Source: Siphonodentalium dalli
Taxonomy: Eukaryota; Mollusca; Scaphopoda; Gadilida; Siphonodentaliidae
Assembly (NCBI GenBank): GCA_032622095.1
Contig: CP136063.1
Coordinates: 79,277,980-79,341,979, forward strand
Direction: 5' to 3'
Length of the DNA stretch: 64,000 bases
A model generated the notes under the pieces. The model was given only the letters and a program-made list of their open reading frames with translations, did no database searches and was not told where the DNA came from. Position 1 is the first letter of the stretch. Each line of letters opens with the position of its first letter. This document shows, one piece after another, positions 21,691-33,074 of this stretch. The translations under genes and the position numbers were made by a program.

Positions 21691-22692
21691 CCCCCACACA
21701 TGCCCTCAAGAGATAGTTGTTATGAGTTCCAAAAGTCATGTTCGTCCATGATATTAGATAATATCTAACCGTTATACAACAGACCGTGCATTCGTCGTGA
21801 TTTATCAAAGCGCACGGGTTATTCGCCTGATTAGGAGATTAGATAGCGACTACAGGTCGCTTGAACGGACAATGCATTGACAAGTAGCGATAATAAACAG
21901 ACAGACCATGCCTCCTATCCTTGCAATTGGACAAGTGTGGCCCACAGGTAGCGCAATCGATCAAATCCACGTCGTCCCAGCGGTGGAGAAAAAATATTCT
22001 TTAAATCGTTTGACCGGAGGGAATTAGAGTTAAAGTACTTTCCCCTAGCGGTGAAAGACGAATCGCCAAATGCGGCGCTTCTCGTTGGCGAGAGGTGTAT
22101 TGTCATCTGCGTTGATTCCGTCTTAGGGTGTGGACCGCCTAAATTTTGTTGAGCAGCCATATTGAATGTGCACCTTTGCCGGAGTTACAATATGTTGAAG
22201 CCAACATGACATTATCGCTTTACAGATTCATGCTTTAACTCAATAACAAAATCGAACGGACAATGGCATATTATGCTGGTGATATGACACGGACGTTGGT
22301 CACTGTGAGATAAGCTGATTAGTGTGACGACTGCGTGATCGTTGTTTACCGGCTTGATTGGGTGCGACATTACCAGTTCGCCTTGCGCTCTTGTGCATCA
22401 AATTCGGAAGTTATACAGTACACCAAGATAGCGGCATAAGTTGGTGTCTTCTAAGGAATCGTCTGGTTGAGAAATTATGGTGGCGAATCGGCGATGAGTT
22501 ATAAGATTGAAGATAAGTATAATTCTTCTTTGTTAATTGACAAGGTGCCCCAAAGGGTTTGGGAACTGATGTATATATATTAGAGAATACATATACACAT
22601 AGGCCCATGGCTCGGTCAATGAAACAAATGTATAAAAATTCCCAAATTGGGAGCTAAATTGTGGTTTTACACTTACTATATATGTGCACAGG
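21691..22692. other. Gene-free stretch
   Basis: No recognisable gene. A minus-strand frame at 21915-22160 is proline- and arginine-rich without a domain. GC is higher than average up to about 22150. Confidence 0.35.
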
Positions 22693-24143
22693 CTTTGGTA
22701 GTTTTATATACCCTTTTCATGAGAATGAGATGACCCTTCTAGTAAATAAAAAGAACAGGTTTGTAAGTAATTCTGTAGCAGAAATCACGAAATTTTAAAA
22801 CATTATTTATTTGTACACACTTGTGCAATTTATGTATTACACACGCTTTATATATAGTTAACAACATCAAGATATATATTACTTCCTTCTTTGAACACCA
22901 CTCGTTCCTTGAAATGTGTATTTTGAAGAAGTAAATTTGTTAACAACTTGAGTCTGTTACAGATGTCGCCATTACTATGGTTGTACTCGATTGGGGAACT
23001 AGCTATACAGAGCCTATACCCGGGCTGTTCGATTACCCAGCTCGGAAAGTTCTCACAATCCAATTTGCATGGAGCTGTTTACCTTGACCTTGAACTCTTT
23101 AAATCTTCGTACGTGAACGTATTAATATTATTAATAAAAATATATTTTGATGCACAACTTACCACGAGCCGATATATTTCAATTTGTCATATTTGTTTGG
23201 TATCTATACCATAGCCATATAAATGTTCCAATCATTCTGGGTCATTTATCTTTTTTATTTGTATTTTCATTGTAACTGAAAATAGAAGTTAGGCGAAAAG
23301 TGTGGTCTTCGTAAGTTTGTCTAAGACAAGTAAGAGTAATTTATCCTGGAAACGCGCCGACATATCATACGACCGTCTGCGCCTTTCAGCGCGCGTTTTA
23401 TTAGTTCCCATTATTTTTGCATACTTCTAAACATTACAAATATCAACGACGATATATAACTGCAACTTCTGCAAGTAATAACTATATATACAGTTAAACA
23501 AAATGCGTGCATAATGGGGCAGATGGTTATCTTGTAGGTTAGCGCGTTGTCAGGATAGATAACTCTTGTAAACCGCAAGAAGTCCTAAATAGGTTCACAT
23601 AAATGTGGATAAAAGTTGTAGTATAAGACTTACAAACTAATTTTTAAATTCATTTTATTAGTAATTGGCATAGGTTATCACAAACTTAAAAGAAATAAAC
23701 ATTATTGGCATTAAAGTAACGACAATAAATGAAAGTGAAATTACCAACTACACATTTTACTGATTTCGGACTCGGAGTACAACTTTTAGCGTGTTCCTAT
23801 TATGTCAAGGTCACATTAACCGGAAACAAGTTATGGTGTCATTCGCGTACTCAACCTACAGAAGCATGATCGGAATTGCTTGCAAAAAACTTTTGTTTCT
23901 TTCTAATATTTGGAAGAATCTTTAGTAAGACGAACACTGTAAGTAAAGCTAGTGTTAATTATATTTGTATGAACGCGCGACGGTTAATTAACGTCGATAG
24001 TGTAAATAGTATCACAACGAAAGAAATTCCAAATTCCTCACTGGAAATTTAATCTACTTCCGGAAACTAGTTATATACCTGTTCTTTTTATTTACTAGAA
24101 GGGTCATCTCATTCTCATAAAAAGGTATATAAAACTACCAAAG
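22693..24143. mobile_element. 1.45-kb terminal-inverted-repeat DNA element
   Basis: The first 67 bp (CTTTGGTAGTTTTATATACC and onward, through gatgacccttctagtaaat) recur inverted at the right end with about three differences. The 8 bp flanking each side do not match, so the target duplication is lost or the true ends differ slightly. Interior frames of 71 and 88 codons have no recognised domain. Probably non-autonomous. Confidence 0.8.
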
Positions 24144-25199
24144 CGTGTGATATGTGTAACAGCACGCAGTTATATTATTGTAAGCTGCTGCGTTGAGGGT
24201 GGTAAGATCGTTTTGTTCACGAAATAATTCGAATTCTTAGTATGGTTCCGAATGTGTGAAATTGTGTAATCCGGGTTAGACATGACGTGTGATTGGGCTG
24301 TATAACGATATTGCAGTTGGTTTGCTCCGCATACTCACTGATGCAGGGATGCATACAATATTGGTTGTATTGTGAACATTAAAATATACATACCATATAT
24401 TATATGTTGAGTTGTCAACTTTTCAAAATTGCGGATTCACAAAAAATTAATTAGGGAATGGTTATTCCAAATTACACAAATTGTTTTGAAAATTTGGTTG
24501 AAATATCACTGGGTGACTGTGCGTACTGGTTTTGTCGATGTTCCATTCCAGGCGTATGGCGAAAAGCTTGGTTTTACCGGAGGTGTAGACATCACAGATT
24601 GGCTGTCATCAATCGACGAGGATTCGTCTCCGAACAAGTGTTCAGTTGGAAATGCATGACGCTGAATTCATATGTTTACATGTAACAGACTGATGGGACT
24701 ATGGAATCATTCTATATATCACCGGAACTCGTGTGTTCTGTACATCTTAGAACTGAACTCCAGGTGGTTCTTGTTAAAATTGGAATTAGCATTTAAGCAT
24801 ATAAGCTAGTAATCATATAGTTTTGCGGAAATATGTTATCATTATGTGGGCTAATTGTTTAAGATTCAATGCAATGATATAGCATTATAAATTTATGACA
24901 TGCATAATTATGACCAAAAGATATATTTAGTATATGTAAATAATCGACTGAACAGTATATTCGAAACAGATGTGTGAATCTTGAAATTTTCAATAACAAA
25001 TTCAATGGCACCATTGTCGAAGATCAGAATGTGATAAGGTACTCAGTGTGCCGCTTTAGTTTTATTAGAAATTGGGGATATCTAATTATTCATCATTCTT
25101 TCTTTGTCAATCTATGGTCCGCGTGACGATGCAACGCGCTATCCTATATGGGTGTTGTTGTTCTTGGGTATATTCGGGATGAAGGATGGAACGCGTTTT
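24144..25199. other. Gene-free stretch
   Basis: Two overlapping plus-strand frames of about 75 codons at 24429-24685 have no recognisable family or splice context. Nothing else seen. Confidence 0.35.
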
Positions 25200-25731
25200 A
25201 GGGAACTTGGTTTTACTACTAAAACCCAGTTTAAACTGGTAGTTTAAACTAGGTATAAACTGGAGATGCCGATTCGGACCATAGGGTTTTGTGGCGACTC
25301 ATTTCATCCACCCTCATTGTGCTTTGATTTTCCGATCCGGCCCGGGGGACAGAATCCACTACATGGGCCGGCCATGTGTGAAACAATATTGAAATCTGAC
25401 GTTATAACTTTCAATTAACTTCTTTAGTACTCGAAAATGCTTTGTAATTGGAAGATGTTAGTAGTTACACAAAACACATACTATTTGTGATTTATGTTTG
25501 TAATCGTAGGTTCATAGTATTAGCGGAATGAAAATTGTTATTTCTTACAAACAATTGTAGAATCTTACAAAGAAAACGCTTCATAGTATTGACCCCAGTA
25601 CGTAGAAGTAGTACATGACGAATGAGTCACTGAGACCTGCGGTCTCTGGTTTAAACATATGTTTTTTTTTATCAAACCGTGGTTTAAACCTGGATGGTTA
25701 CGTGGACTGGAGATGAAGTATCCGGCCTAAA

Positions 25732-25957
25732 TGTGTCTGTCATTTGCAGAATGAGGTCCCCAGAGGGTGAATTTAGTGATGCTACCCCGCATAGCGGGCT
25801 AGCATCACCAAATTCACCCTCTGGGGACCACATTCTGCTTACACTTCAGCAGAATGGGGTTCCCAGAGGGTGAATTTGGTGATGCTAGCCCGCTATGCGG
25901 GGTGGCATCATTAAATTAACCCTCTGGGAACCTCATTCTACAAATGACAGACACACT
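25732..25957. mobile_element. Composite palindromic element
   Basis: The outer arms, tgtgtctgtcatttgcagaa and its inverted copy at about 25932-25955, enclose two successive hairpins of about 46-bp arms. Each arm reads GCAGAATGAGG, CCAGAGGGTGAATT, GGTGATGCTAGCCCGC. The arms within one hairpin differ at only a few bases. No coding capacity. Confidence 0.8.
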
Positions 25958-26075
25958 CTTTCAAGGCTTGCATCACCAAATTCACCCTCTGGGGACCTCA
26001 TTCTGCTTACACCTCAGCAGAATGAGGCTTCCAGGGTGAATTTGGTGATGCTAGCCCGCTATTTCAAGGCTTGCC
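25958..26075. repeat. Third inverted unit of the hairpin cluster
   Basis: The same 46-bp arm sequence appears again in inverted and forward orientation around ttacacctca, flanked on both sides by the direct repeat tttcaaggcttgc (about 25960 and 26063). This looks like a tandem extension of the neighbouring palindrome. Confidence 0.7.
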
Positions 26076-26189
26076 GTGAACAGTATGACGCTTTTAAAGA
26101 TGCATAATCCGAAATAACGCTCCTAAGTTACTATTTCTTTGCATGGCTTCGGGGGTAAAACAATATGATTCGAGTTGAGGAACCCACCC

Positions 26190-26400
26190 ATCAAAGCTCA
26201 GAGTTATCAGATATCGATTTTTGAAATTACCAATTAGCGTTAAACAAAATGTCGAAAATTTAACACGTTTGTGGAAAATGTTACCCTAGAGTTGACAGTG
26301 GTTAGCATTATGTTTTGGCAATTATTTCGATTCTGACAACTCAAACGTCTTTTGAAGAAATGTTGTTATTGGAATCTGATGATATGGGGACCATCGAATC
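26190..26400 (+). repeat. Dispersed repeat, copy 1
   Basis: Shares an ordered series of words with 35540-35880 in the same orientation: gatatcgatttttgaa, gaacaaaatgt, aacacgttt, ttgacagtggttagcatta, gaagaaatgttgtt and gatgatatggggacc. The two copies are diverged and interrupted by small indels. Nature unknown. Confidence 0.7.
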
Positions 26401-27070
26401 GTATTCTGTGACATTAATAACAAATAACCCATGCTATGTGTACCTCTTTTGTAGTGATAACAAGAGTCCGGTGTTTGAAACCTGTCCAGCTATTCTGGAA
26501 TGTTCCACTCCCAGTAAGCTTGAGTCCTGTTCTATTCTGCCATTGCCCAATTTCTCTAAAGTGCTGACGGGGCTCGTGTCCAGCCCATATACTGCATATG
26601 TTGTATCTGGATTCAGCGAGATAACCTCCTGAACTGAAGAAAGGCGCGTCATCGCTGGACTTCCGAAAGAGCTGTTCAAAGGATATAAGCGACGTTGAAT
26701 TATTGGCCAGGGTTAACAAAGTATACGTGTTGCTATGGATTCTCATACATGTATAGACGGACTAGTGGTCACCGTTGGCTACTGTTCTGCAATGAAGAGT
26801 GTCCCACCCGACTTGAGACCATAAAACTGCTACCTGTATTTTTTACAGCACAAAATTATGAGACCGATCAAATGAACCCATGTTCAGAGGTTTGGTGGTC
26901 ATATATCGATTTCAAGAATACGCCACAGCGCTGTGGCCATGGAGTGACGTCACTTCGTTAACGTGTTTGCTACCTGTCACTTCGCATGATAACGGATACC
27001 ACCATGGTCGAAAGCTCGTGTGACTAAATTATTAACACGTCTCAAGGCGTATTGTCAATACTATTCAGTT
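26401..27070. other. Open frames without recognised function
   Basis: Frames of 81-110 codons on both strands overlap between 26414 and 26746. The minus frame with DTTYAVYGLDTSPVSTLEKL and the plus frame with several Cys/Pro pairs both look somewhat protein-like, but neither has a recognisable family or splice junction. One could be an exon or a transposon relic. Confidence 0.3.
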
Positions 27071-27212
27071 CTATTTAAATATATGTAATAAACGTTGGAT
27101 TCAAAGTGGTCATGGGTTTTGATCGCGATAAATATTCAGCATGAATTTATATCGCGGCCAAAACCCATGACCACTTTGAATTCGCCGTTTATTATACTTC
27201 CATATTTAAATA
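27071..27212. repeat. Long palindrome, about 65-bp arms
   Basis: The left arm runs from tatttaaatatatgtaataaac through ttcaaagtggtcatgggttt to gatcgcgataaat. The right arm is its inverted copy with a few mismatches. The loop is about 12 bp. It resembles a foldback MITE; I could not define a target duplication. Confidence 0.8.
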
Positions 27213-27384
27213 TTGAAGTATACTGTTCTCTATTATTATTCTTAGCAATTTTACAACTAGCATAGCTCAGGAAGTACAATAGATGAAGATCTGGGAATTG
27301 TGTATGTATATAGGCCTATAATAGTTCTAGTTAATTAGGCTATATAGGATATTGTCCGCACTTGACTTACAGAGTTATCCCCCT

Positions 27385-27680
27385 TTATTTGCTCGAAAGG
27401 TCATTCAGATACAGCGAGAATAGAAGAGGCGAAAGATGTACCCCCTGTTTCACTCCTGTTGTGCATAAAAATATTCAGATCTCCGACCACCCCTCATAAC
27501 GCAAAGCTTTGGTGGTCTGGTACATACGACTGATTACCTGGAAGAATTTTCCGTTTATTCCGCTTCTCAAGAGTTATACCCACAGACCCTGTCCCCAAAC
27601 GGTATCAAATGATTTTTTGAAGTCTACGATAGTACAAAAGAGTTTCTTCCCACCTCGCAAATAAATTTCAAAAAGTGCTC
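27385..27680 (-). pseudogene. I/Nimb-like reverse transcriptase fragment
   Basis: Read on the minus strand, the RT blocks are KKLFCTIVDFKKSFDTVWGQ (first catalytic Asp), then INGKFFQVISRMYQTTKAL, and GVKQGVHLSPLLFSLYLNDL, where GVKQGD is usual. Stops interrupt it after GLWV and after GWSEI. The catalytic YADD block is absent, so the fragment ends before it. Wording matches the clade of the LINE at 59.9-61.4 kb, which begins almost where this one stops. It is an isolated, dead piece. Confidence 0.8.
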
Positions 27681-28095
27681 CAGGGGCATGATCAGGGGAT
27701 GGGGTGTCAAAAATTGCCAAATATTGTATTTGATTCGATGATAATTATGTGTACATGTGTACAGTCGCGTATCTGCAGGAAGTGCTGAATATCCCTCCTG
27801 AAAGAATTTTGTAAATCGGTTGAGAAATGCTGAAGATATGGCAAATCCGAAATGTTATTTATACATTTCTTGTGGATAGTGTGTTTGTGTACAGTTGTTC
27901 TCCTAAACGAAGCTCAACAGCTGGAATTGATTTAGGTGAGCGTGATAAACAAAGACAGAAGACCCGGATTTTTCATCAATTATTTTCTTCTATTTTTCAG
28001 CAAATTTAATTTTCAAATCGAATATTGAGGTGACCAATGTCAAGAGTCATTTATGGAAGTATCAAAATTCTGCTTACAGAAATTTAAACCTAGTA

Positions 28096-29400
28096 GTCCA
28101 GGAGATATTGGTCGACCTCTGCACCCCCCCCCCCCCAGGACTTAACTTCACCCCACTAATTTTCTTCCTTAAGGTCTCCTCTAATTTTTTTCACTTGTTA
28201 ACAAGAAAACAAAGTGGCCGCAGAGACTCCATACAAGATGGCGTCCATCATGGCAGCCATTTTTTTTAAATGCACCAGGTCTCTTTGATCGCCATTATAG
28301 TAAAGATGATAGCACATACGGTCTTGTTTTCCGCTCGATTCGTTATCCTAATATATAATCCTTACAAATTAGCCAAAAATCCGACATCAGAATCCAATAT
28401 GGCGGCCAAGATGGCCGCCGAAATGTGAAAATATGCTATTTTTCTGACATTTTACCACCTTTCGTTTGTCTCTGTGGGAAAATGTTAGAATTTTTGCGTC
28501 ATGTTATACATTTGTCATATAGAGGAGTCATTGACGAACACATGGGGACCATAATATGCATTCATTTTGGGATATTTTTGTCCGATATCACGTTTTCCCA
28601 AATGCCGGTATCATAGGCCAAAGCCGAATCTCCGTTAATAACGCGATGTTATGTTTCGAATCAATGAATGTTATTGCTATTATAACAACACCCATGCATA
28701 TATATTTGCAGGAGATACTCGACCTAGGATTCCTCTTATACCTGAGTTGAGGAATATTTACTCAAATCCAAGATGGCGGCCAAAATGGCCACCAGAAATA
28801 AAAAATCGCCGAAAATCGCTGATTTTAACATCAGTGAGCATTATTGTCATGACAACTCCACACCTGCTTACTATTGTAAGTTGGGAACACTTAGGCGAAG
28901 AACTTTCCTTGTACCATATCCAAATAAAAGTCCCCCAAATCCAAAATGGCGCCCACAATGGCGGACAGATTTTGAAAAATCACCGAAATTCCCTCATATT
29001 CACATCATTGGGCATTATTGTCGAGACAACTCCACCCATGCTTACAATTGAGTTGTAAATACTGAGCTGAAGTAATTACATTACATCTCATGCAAGAAAT
29101 TGTTTTCCAAATCGAAGATGGCGGCCAAAATGGCGACCGAAATTTGAAAACAAGTCTACATTACTTTACTTTCTTACGATGGGCGTTATTGTTTCGCGAT
29201 TTCTATCCACCATTATATGTTGATATGGAATAGTGGCATGAAGTATCCATTAGGGTTTGGCAATTGATACTCACAGCCAAGATCGCTGCTAAATTGGCGG
29301 CTAGAAATTGAAAAGAAATCGATATTTTCACATATTAATTTCAACTTTTTGTCATAATATCGGTATGTATGGACGTAACTGTACATAAACCATCTACTAG
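28096..29400 (+). repeat. Outer left arm with internal ATGGCGGCC repeats
   Basis: Begins with the terminus and a C run. It then carries a motif like CCAAGATGGCGGCCAAAATG at about 28393, 28768, 28948, 29113 and 29278, a spacing near 165-185 bp (one double gap). Short frames here mirror those in the right arm and are not genes. Confidence 0.85.
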
Positions 29401-30240
29401 TTCAACTTAAAGGTAACAAAACGCATAACATAGCTCGTATCCTTCTGGAAAGATGAAACACCACAATTAATATCGTGATGTGGCATTTTGAAACCCAGTC
29501 TCCACTTAGCGCCGATAATGGCCGTAAGAGTAGGTGCGCCGAATAGTTATATCAGAACAATTACATGATAACAGATTCTGATATGCCACGTCACGTCCAT
29601 AATTATCTGGACCAGCTTCCATTTCTTTGTCTGAAAAATCTAGGTCGCTCACACCGACAAAGTATTCACCACTTCCTGGGAGTAGGATCCCTCTAATCAT
29701 AACGTTTCAAACAATTCATTTTCCGGTGTCTAGCTTACAGAAGGTCATCTCTATGTATGTGTCTCATACCCCATGGGATAACGACATGTACACCTGGCGA
29801 ACCCGTTAGCTAGTCACTTCTCAATAGATGGTTCGTCAACTCACAAACTCAGCGAACGCATTGGCATATGTGGACAACTTCGACAGTGTTTCGAAGGTTG
29901 CTAGCTGTCTCATTCCCTTGGACAGTTGTCTATCTGCTAAGGAGAAGACCCTAGTGTACAGACTACCCACACTTCTTGACCATTATCCGAAGCAAACTGT
30001 GTGACGCCCCGCAGTTGTCCCGTCGAATATCTCCCAGCAGAGAAGAACAATGCTCGCGGTACTAGTTTGTGGACATGTGCCATGATAGTGGGAATGAAAT
30101 GGGCCACTGTATACACCACCCCTACACCTGGTGCATGTTTAAGATATCGAATGTCGTGCGTGTCGGTTTTATTTGGTGTGGTAAGATTGTATTTCCACAT
30201 CCGTTTCGAAGCCTTTCTGATTCAACTACGTACACTTTTG
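29400..30240 (+). repeat. Inner left arm, diverged
   Basis: Aligns in inverted orientation with 30870-31790. Shared phrases include atgtggcatttt-aaa-cca, tttcaaacaat-cat-t-ccggtgtc, tctgctaagg and ctagtttgtgg-catgtg. A minus-strand frame here (TIMAHVHKLVPRALFFSAG) and a plus-strand frame in the right arm (TTMTHTHKLAPCVLLSSAW) are homologous by this inversion, so a diverged coding region may have been present in both arms. Confidence 0.7.
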
Positions 30241-30869
30241 TCTGGATAATAATATGCTAGCCTCCCTCAAAACAGTCGGATGGACTAAAGGATAATGTCT
30301 TTATAGCATGAATGTATGCGTGTTTTGTTATCCTCTCTCGGGGTTAGTGTCAGTATGTGGGCGGTATTATTCAAGAAAATATCAGGAACTGTGGTGCATT
30401 TATTTTACTATGTATTTAAAGAACAATTTACAGTCTCGATGGCAATGGCTGTGGCCGTTGGGGAACGCGACCTTTATGATCATATAGCTTTATATATATA
30501 ACTTTAGAATATAGTTGTTAATGTCTCATGCAGGAAAATGGTCGCATTGGTGATGTTACCAAGAAATCACTTGGTGTACCAACGTTTGTTGAACTGAATG
30601 CAAGAGCTCATCAACGTAACATTCCTCTGGATGTTCTTCGCGTTGAACATTTCACCCTTTTGTTGATGGCATTTGTACTTTCTTGAACCATACCACCCAG
30701 CGTGAGTATGACATATCAACCAACTATCAAAGGTATCGCCTTTAAGACTACACCCCAGTCTTGGTGGGGCTTATACAGCAGTAGCCAATGGCCTACTCCT
30801 GGTCCAGTTGTTTAAGAACGGCTTCCAAACGGATGGGGACATGCAATCTTAGCATACAAGGAAAGCAAA
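30241..30869 (+). other. Central spacer of foldback element
   Basis: Not duplicated in the arms. After a possible splice acceptor (atgtctcatgcag) a frame reads ENGRIGDVTKKSLGVPTFVE and continues LNARAHQRNIPLDVLRVEH, then stops. I do not recognise it. It could be the remnant of the element's own transposase or of a captured exon. Confidence 0.4.
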
Positions 30870-31800
30870 GCCACACATGAGATCCTGTCTGAATCTAAAA
30901 CATAACAAAATAAGGGGCGGTGCAGTCATGGTCCAATTTCATTTCCACTACCATGACACATACCCACAAACTAGCACCGTGTGTATTGTTATCATCTGCT
31001 TGGATCTGTTTGGTGAGACGATTGCTGGACGCCAACAAGCTTGTTCTTATGATCATGTTCACGGCGTTTGGGAAAATTATGCATTATGGTCTTCTACGCC
31101 TTAGCAGAAATGCATCTGTCAAATGTCGGGCTTTCAACATTCGAAGCCATATACAGAAGTTGTCCGGGTACGTCAGTGCATTAGATGAGTATGTGAATTG
31201 ATGAACCATATATTGAGAAGTGGCTCTTTGGGAAGATCACCAGGTGTACACGTTGTTAACCCCAGTAGGTCACCAAAGCTGACAATACGCAGATAGATAG
31301 GTCCTTCTGAAAGCTAGTATACGCATCGACCGAATACCTGTATAGTGTATCGCAAAAGATGACGCATATACCCCATATGTAGCATCTGAATTATACCATA
31401 AGCTATACCACGAATGAAGCTCGCTAAGAATTCCAAGCTTTCGAAACCAACACGTGAGCTGGACACCGGCATATGTATTGTTTGAAACATTCCGATTAGT
31501 GGCACACTCCTAAAAAGAAGAGTAGTGAAATGTTGTTGTGAGTGAGAAGATTAATCTGACGAAGAGACGGAAACGGGTCTAGATAATGCTGAATGTGGCA
31601 ATTCAGAATAAGCTCAGGTACTGTTGTTTTGATTCTTGGAAGTCATAATATGACTATTCGGTGCACCTATATACGGTTACGGCCAGTATGAGCCCTTAGT
31701 GGAGAATGGATTTTGAAATGCCACATTGCGATTGTGGGTTTTCAGCCTTCCAAAAGGCTACGACTTACATTGGAACTAATATATGGCTTATATTATGTAC
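30870..31800 (-). repeat. Inner right arm, diverged
   Basis: Inverted partner of the inner left arm. Similarity is patchy, with several indels. Confidence 0.7.
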
Positions 31801-33074
31801 CGTTTCGTTTATACAAATCAATATTATGACAAAAAGTTGAAATTAGTATGTGATAATATCGGCTTCTTTTCAATTTCTGCCCGCCAGTTGGCCGCCATAT
31901 TGACTGTGAGTATCACTTGCAAAACCCTAATGAATAATTCATACATATCAACATGTAATGGTGGGTAGAAATCGCGAAACAATAACGCCCATCCTAAGAA
32001 AGTAAAGTAATGTAGACTTGTTTTCAAATTTCGGTCGCCATTTTGGCCGCCATCTTCGATTTGGAAAACCATTTCTTGCATGATATGTAAGGTAATTACT
32101 TCACCTCAGTATTTCCAACTCAACTGTACGCATGGATGGAGTTGTCTCGACAATAATGCCCAATGATGTGAATATGAGGGAATTTCGGTGATTTTTCAAA
32201 ATTTGTCCGCCATTGTGGGCGCCATTTTGGATTTGGGGGACTTTTATTTGGATATGGTACAAGGAAAGTTCTTCGCCTAAGTGTTCCCAACTTACAATAG
32301 TAAGCAGGTGTGGAGTTGTCATGACAATAATGCTCACTGATGTTAAAATCAGCGATTTTCGGCGATTTTTTATTTCTGGTGGCCATTTTGGCCGCCATCT
32401 TGGATTTGGGTAAATATTCCTCAACTCAGGTATAAGAGGAATCCTAGGTCGAGTATCTCCTGCAAATATATATGCATGGGTGTTGTTATAATAGCAATAA
32501 CATTCATTGTTCGAAACATAACATCGCGTTATTAACGGAGATTCGGCTTTGACCTATGATACCGGCATTTGGGAAAACGTGATATCGGACAAAAATATCC
32601 CACAATGAATGCATATTATGGTCCTCATGTATTCGCCAATGACTCCTCTATATGATAAATGTATAACATGGCGCAAAAATTCTAACATTTTCCCACAGAG
32701 ACAAACGAAAGGTGGTAAAATGTCAGAAAAATAGCATATTTTCACATATCGGCGGCCATCTTGGCCGCCATATTGGATTCTTGGGTCGGATCTTTGGCTA
32801 ATTTGTAAGGGTTGTATATTAGCATAACGAATCGAGCGGACAACAAGACCGTATGTGCTATCATCTTTACTATAATGGCGATCAAAGAGACCTGGTGCAT
32901 TTAAAAAAAATGGCCGCCATGATGGACGCCATCTTGTCTGGAGTCTCTGCGGCCACTTTTTTTTCTTGTTAACAAGTGAAAAAAATTAGAGGAGACCTTA
33001 AGGAAGAAAATTAGTGGGGTGAAGTTAAGTCCTGGGGGGGGGGGGGTGAAGAGGTCGACCAATATCTCCTGGAC
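31800..33074 (-). repeat. Outer right arm, near-identical to left
   Basis: Inverted counterpart of the left outer arm with only a few substitutions per hundred bases. It carries the same ATGGCGGCC-containing internal repeats and ends with a long G run and the terminal inverted sequence. Confidence 0.88.

Larger units (their letters stand above)
19520..25280. mobile_element. Possible 5.8-kb terminal-inverted-repeat element
   Basis: The left end begins GGTCCGAATCGGCATTTC and the right end, inverted, GGTCCGAATCGGCATCTC. Both continue inward with GTTTA, CTAGTTTAAAC and GGTTTTACT words. Flanks are ATA on both sides, too short to be decisive. The interior has no recognised transposase and holds a satellite and a second TIR element. 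Alternatively these are two solo copies of one small repeat in opposite orientation that do not bound a single element. Confidence 0.5.

Noticed and set aside
28425-28616. Open frame MKICYFSDILPPFVCLCGKM and its near-identical inverted partner at 32554-32745 as a duplicated gene pair
   Set aside because: The identity extends far beyond the frame into non-coding sequence and is explained by the arms of the foldback element.
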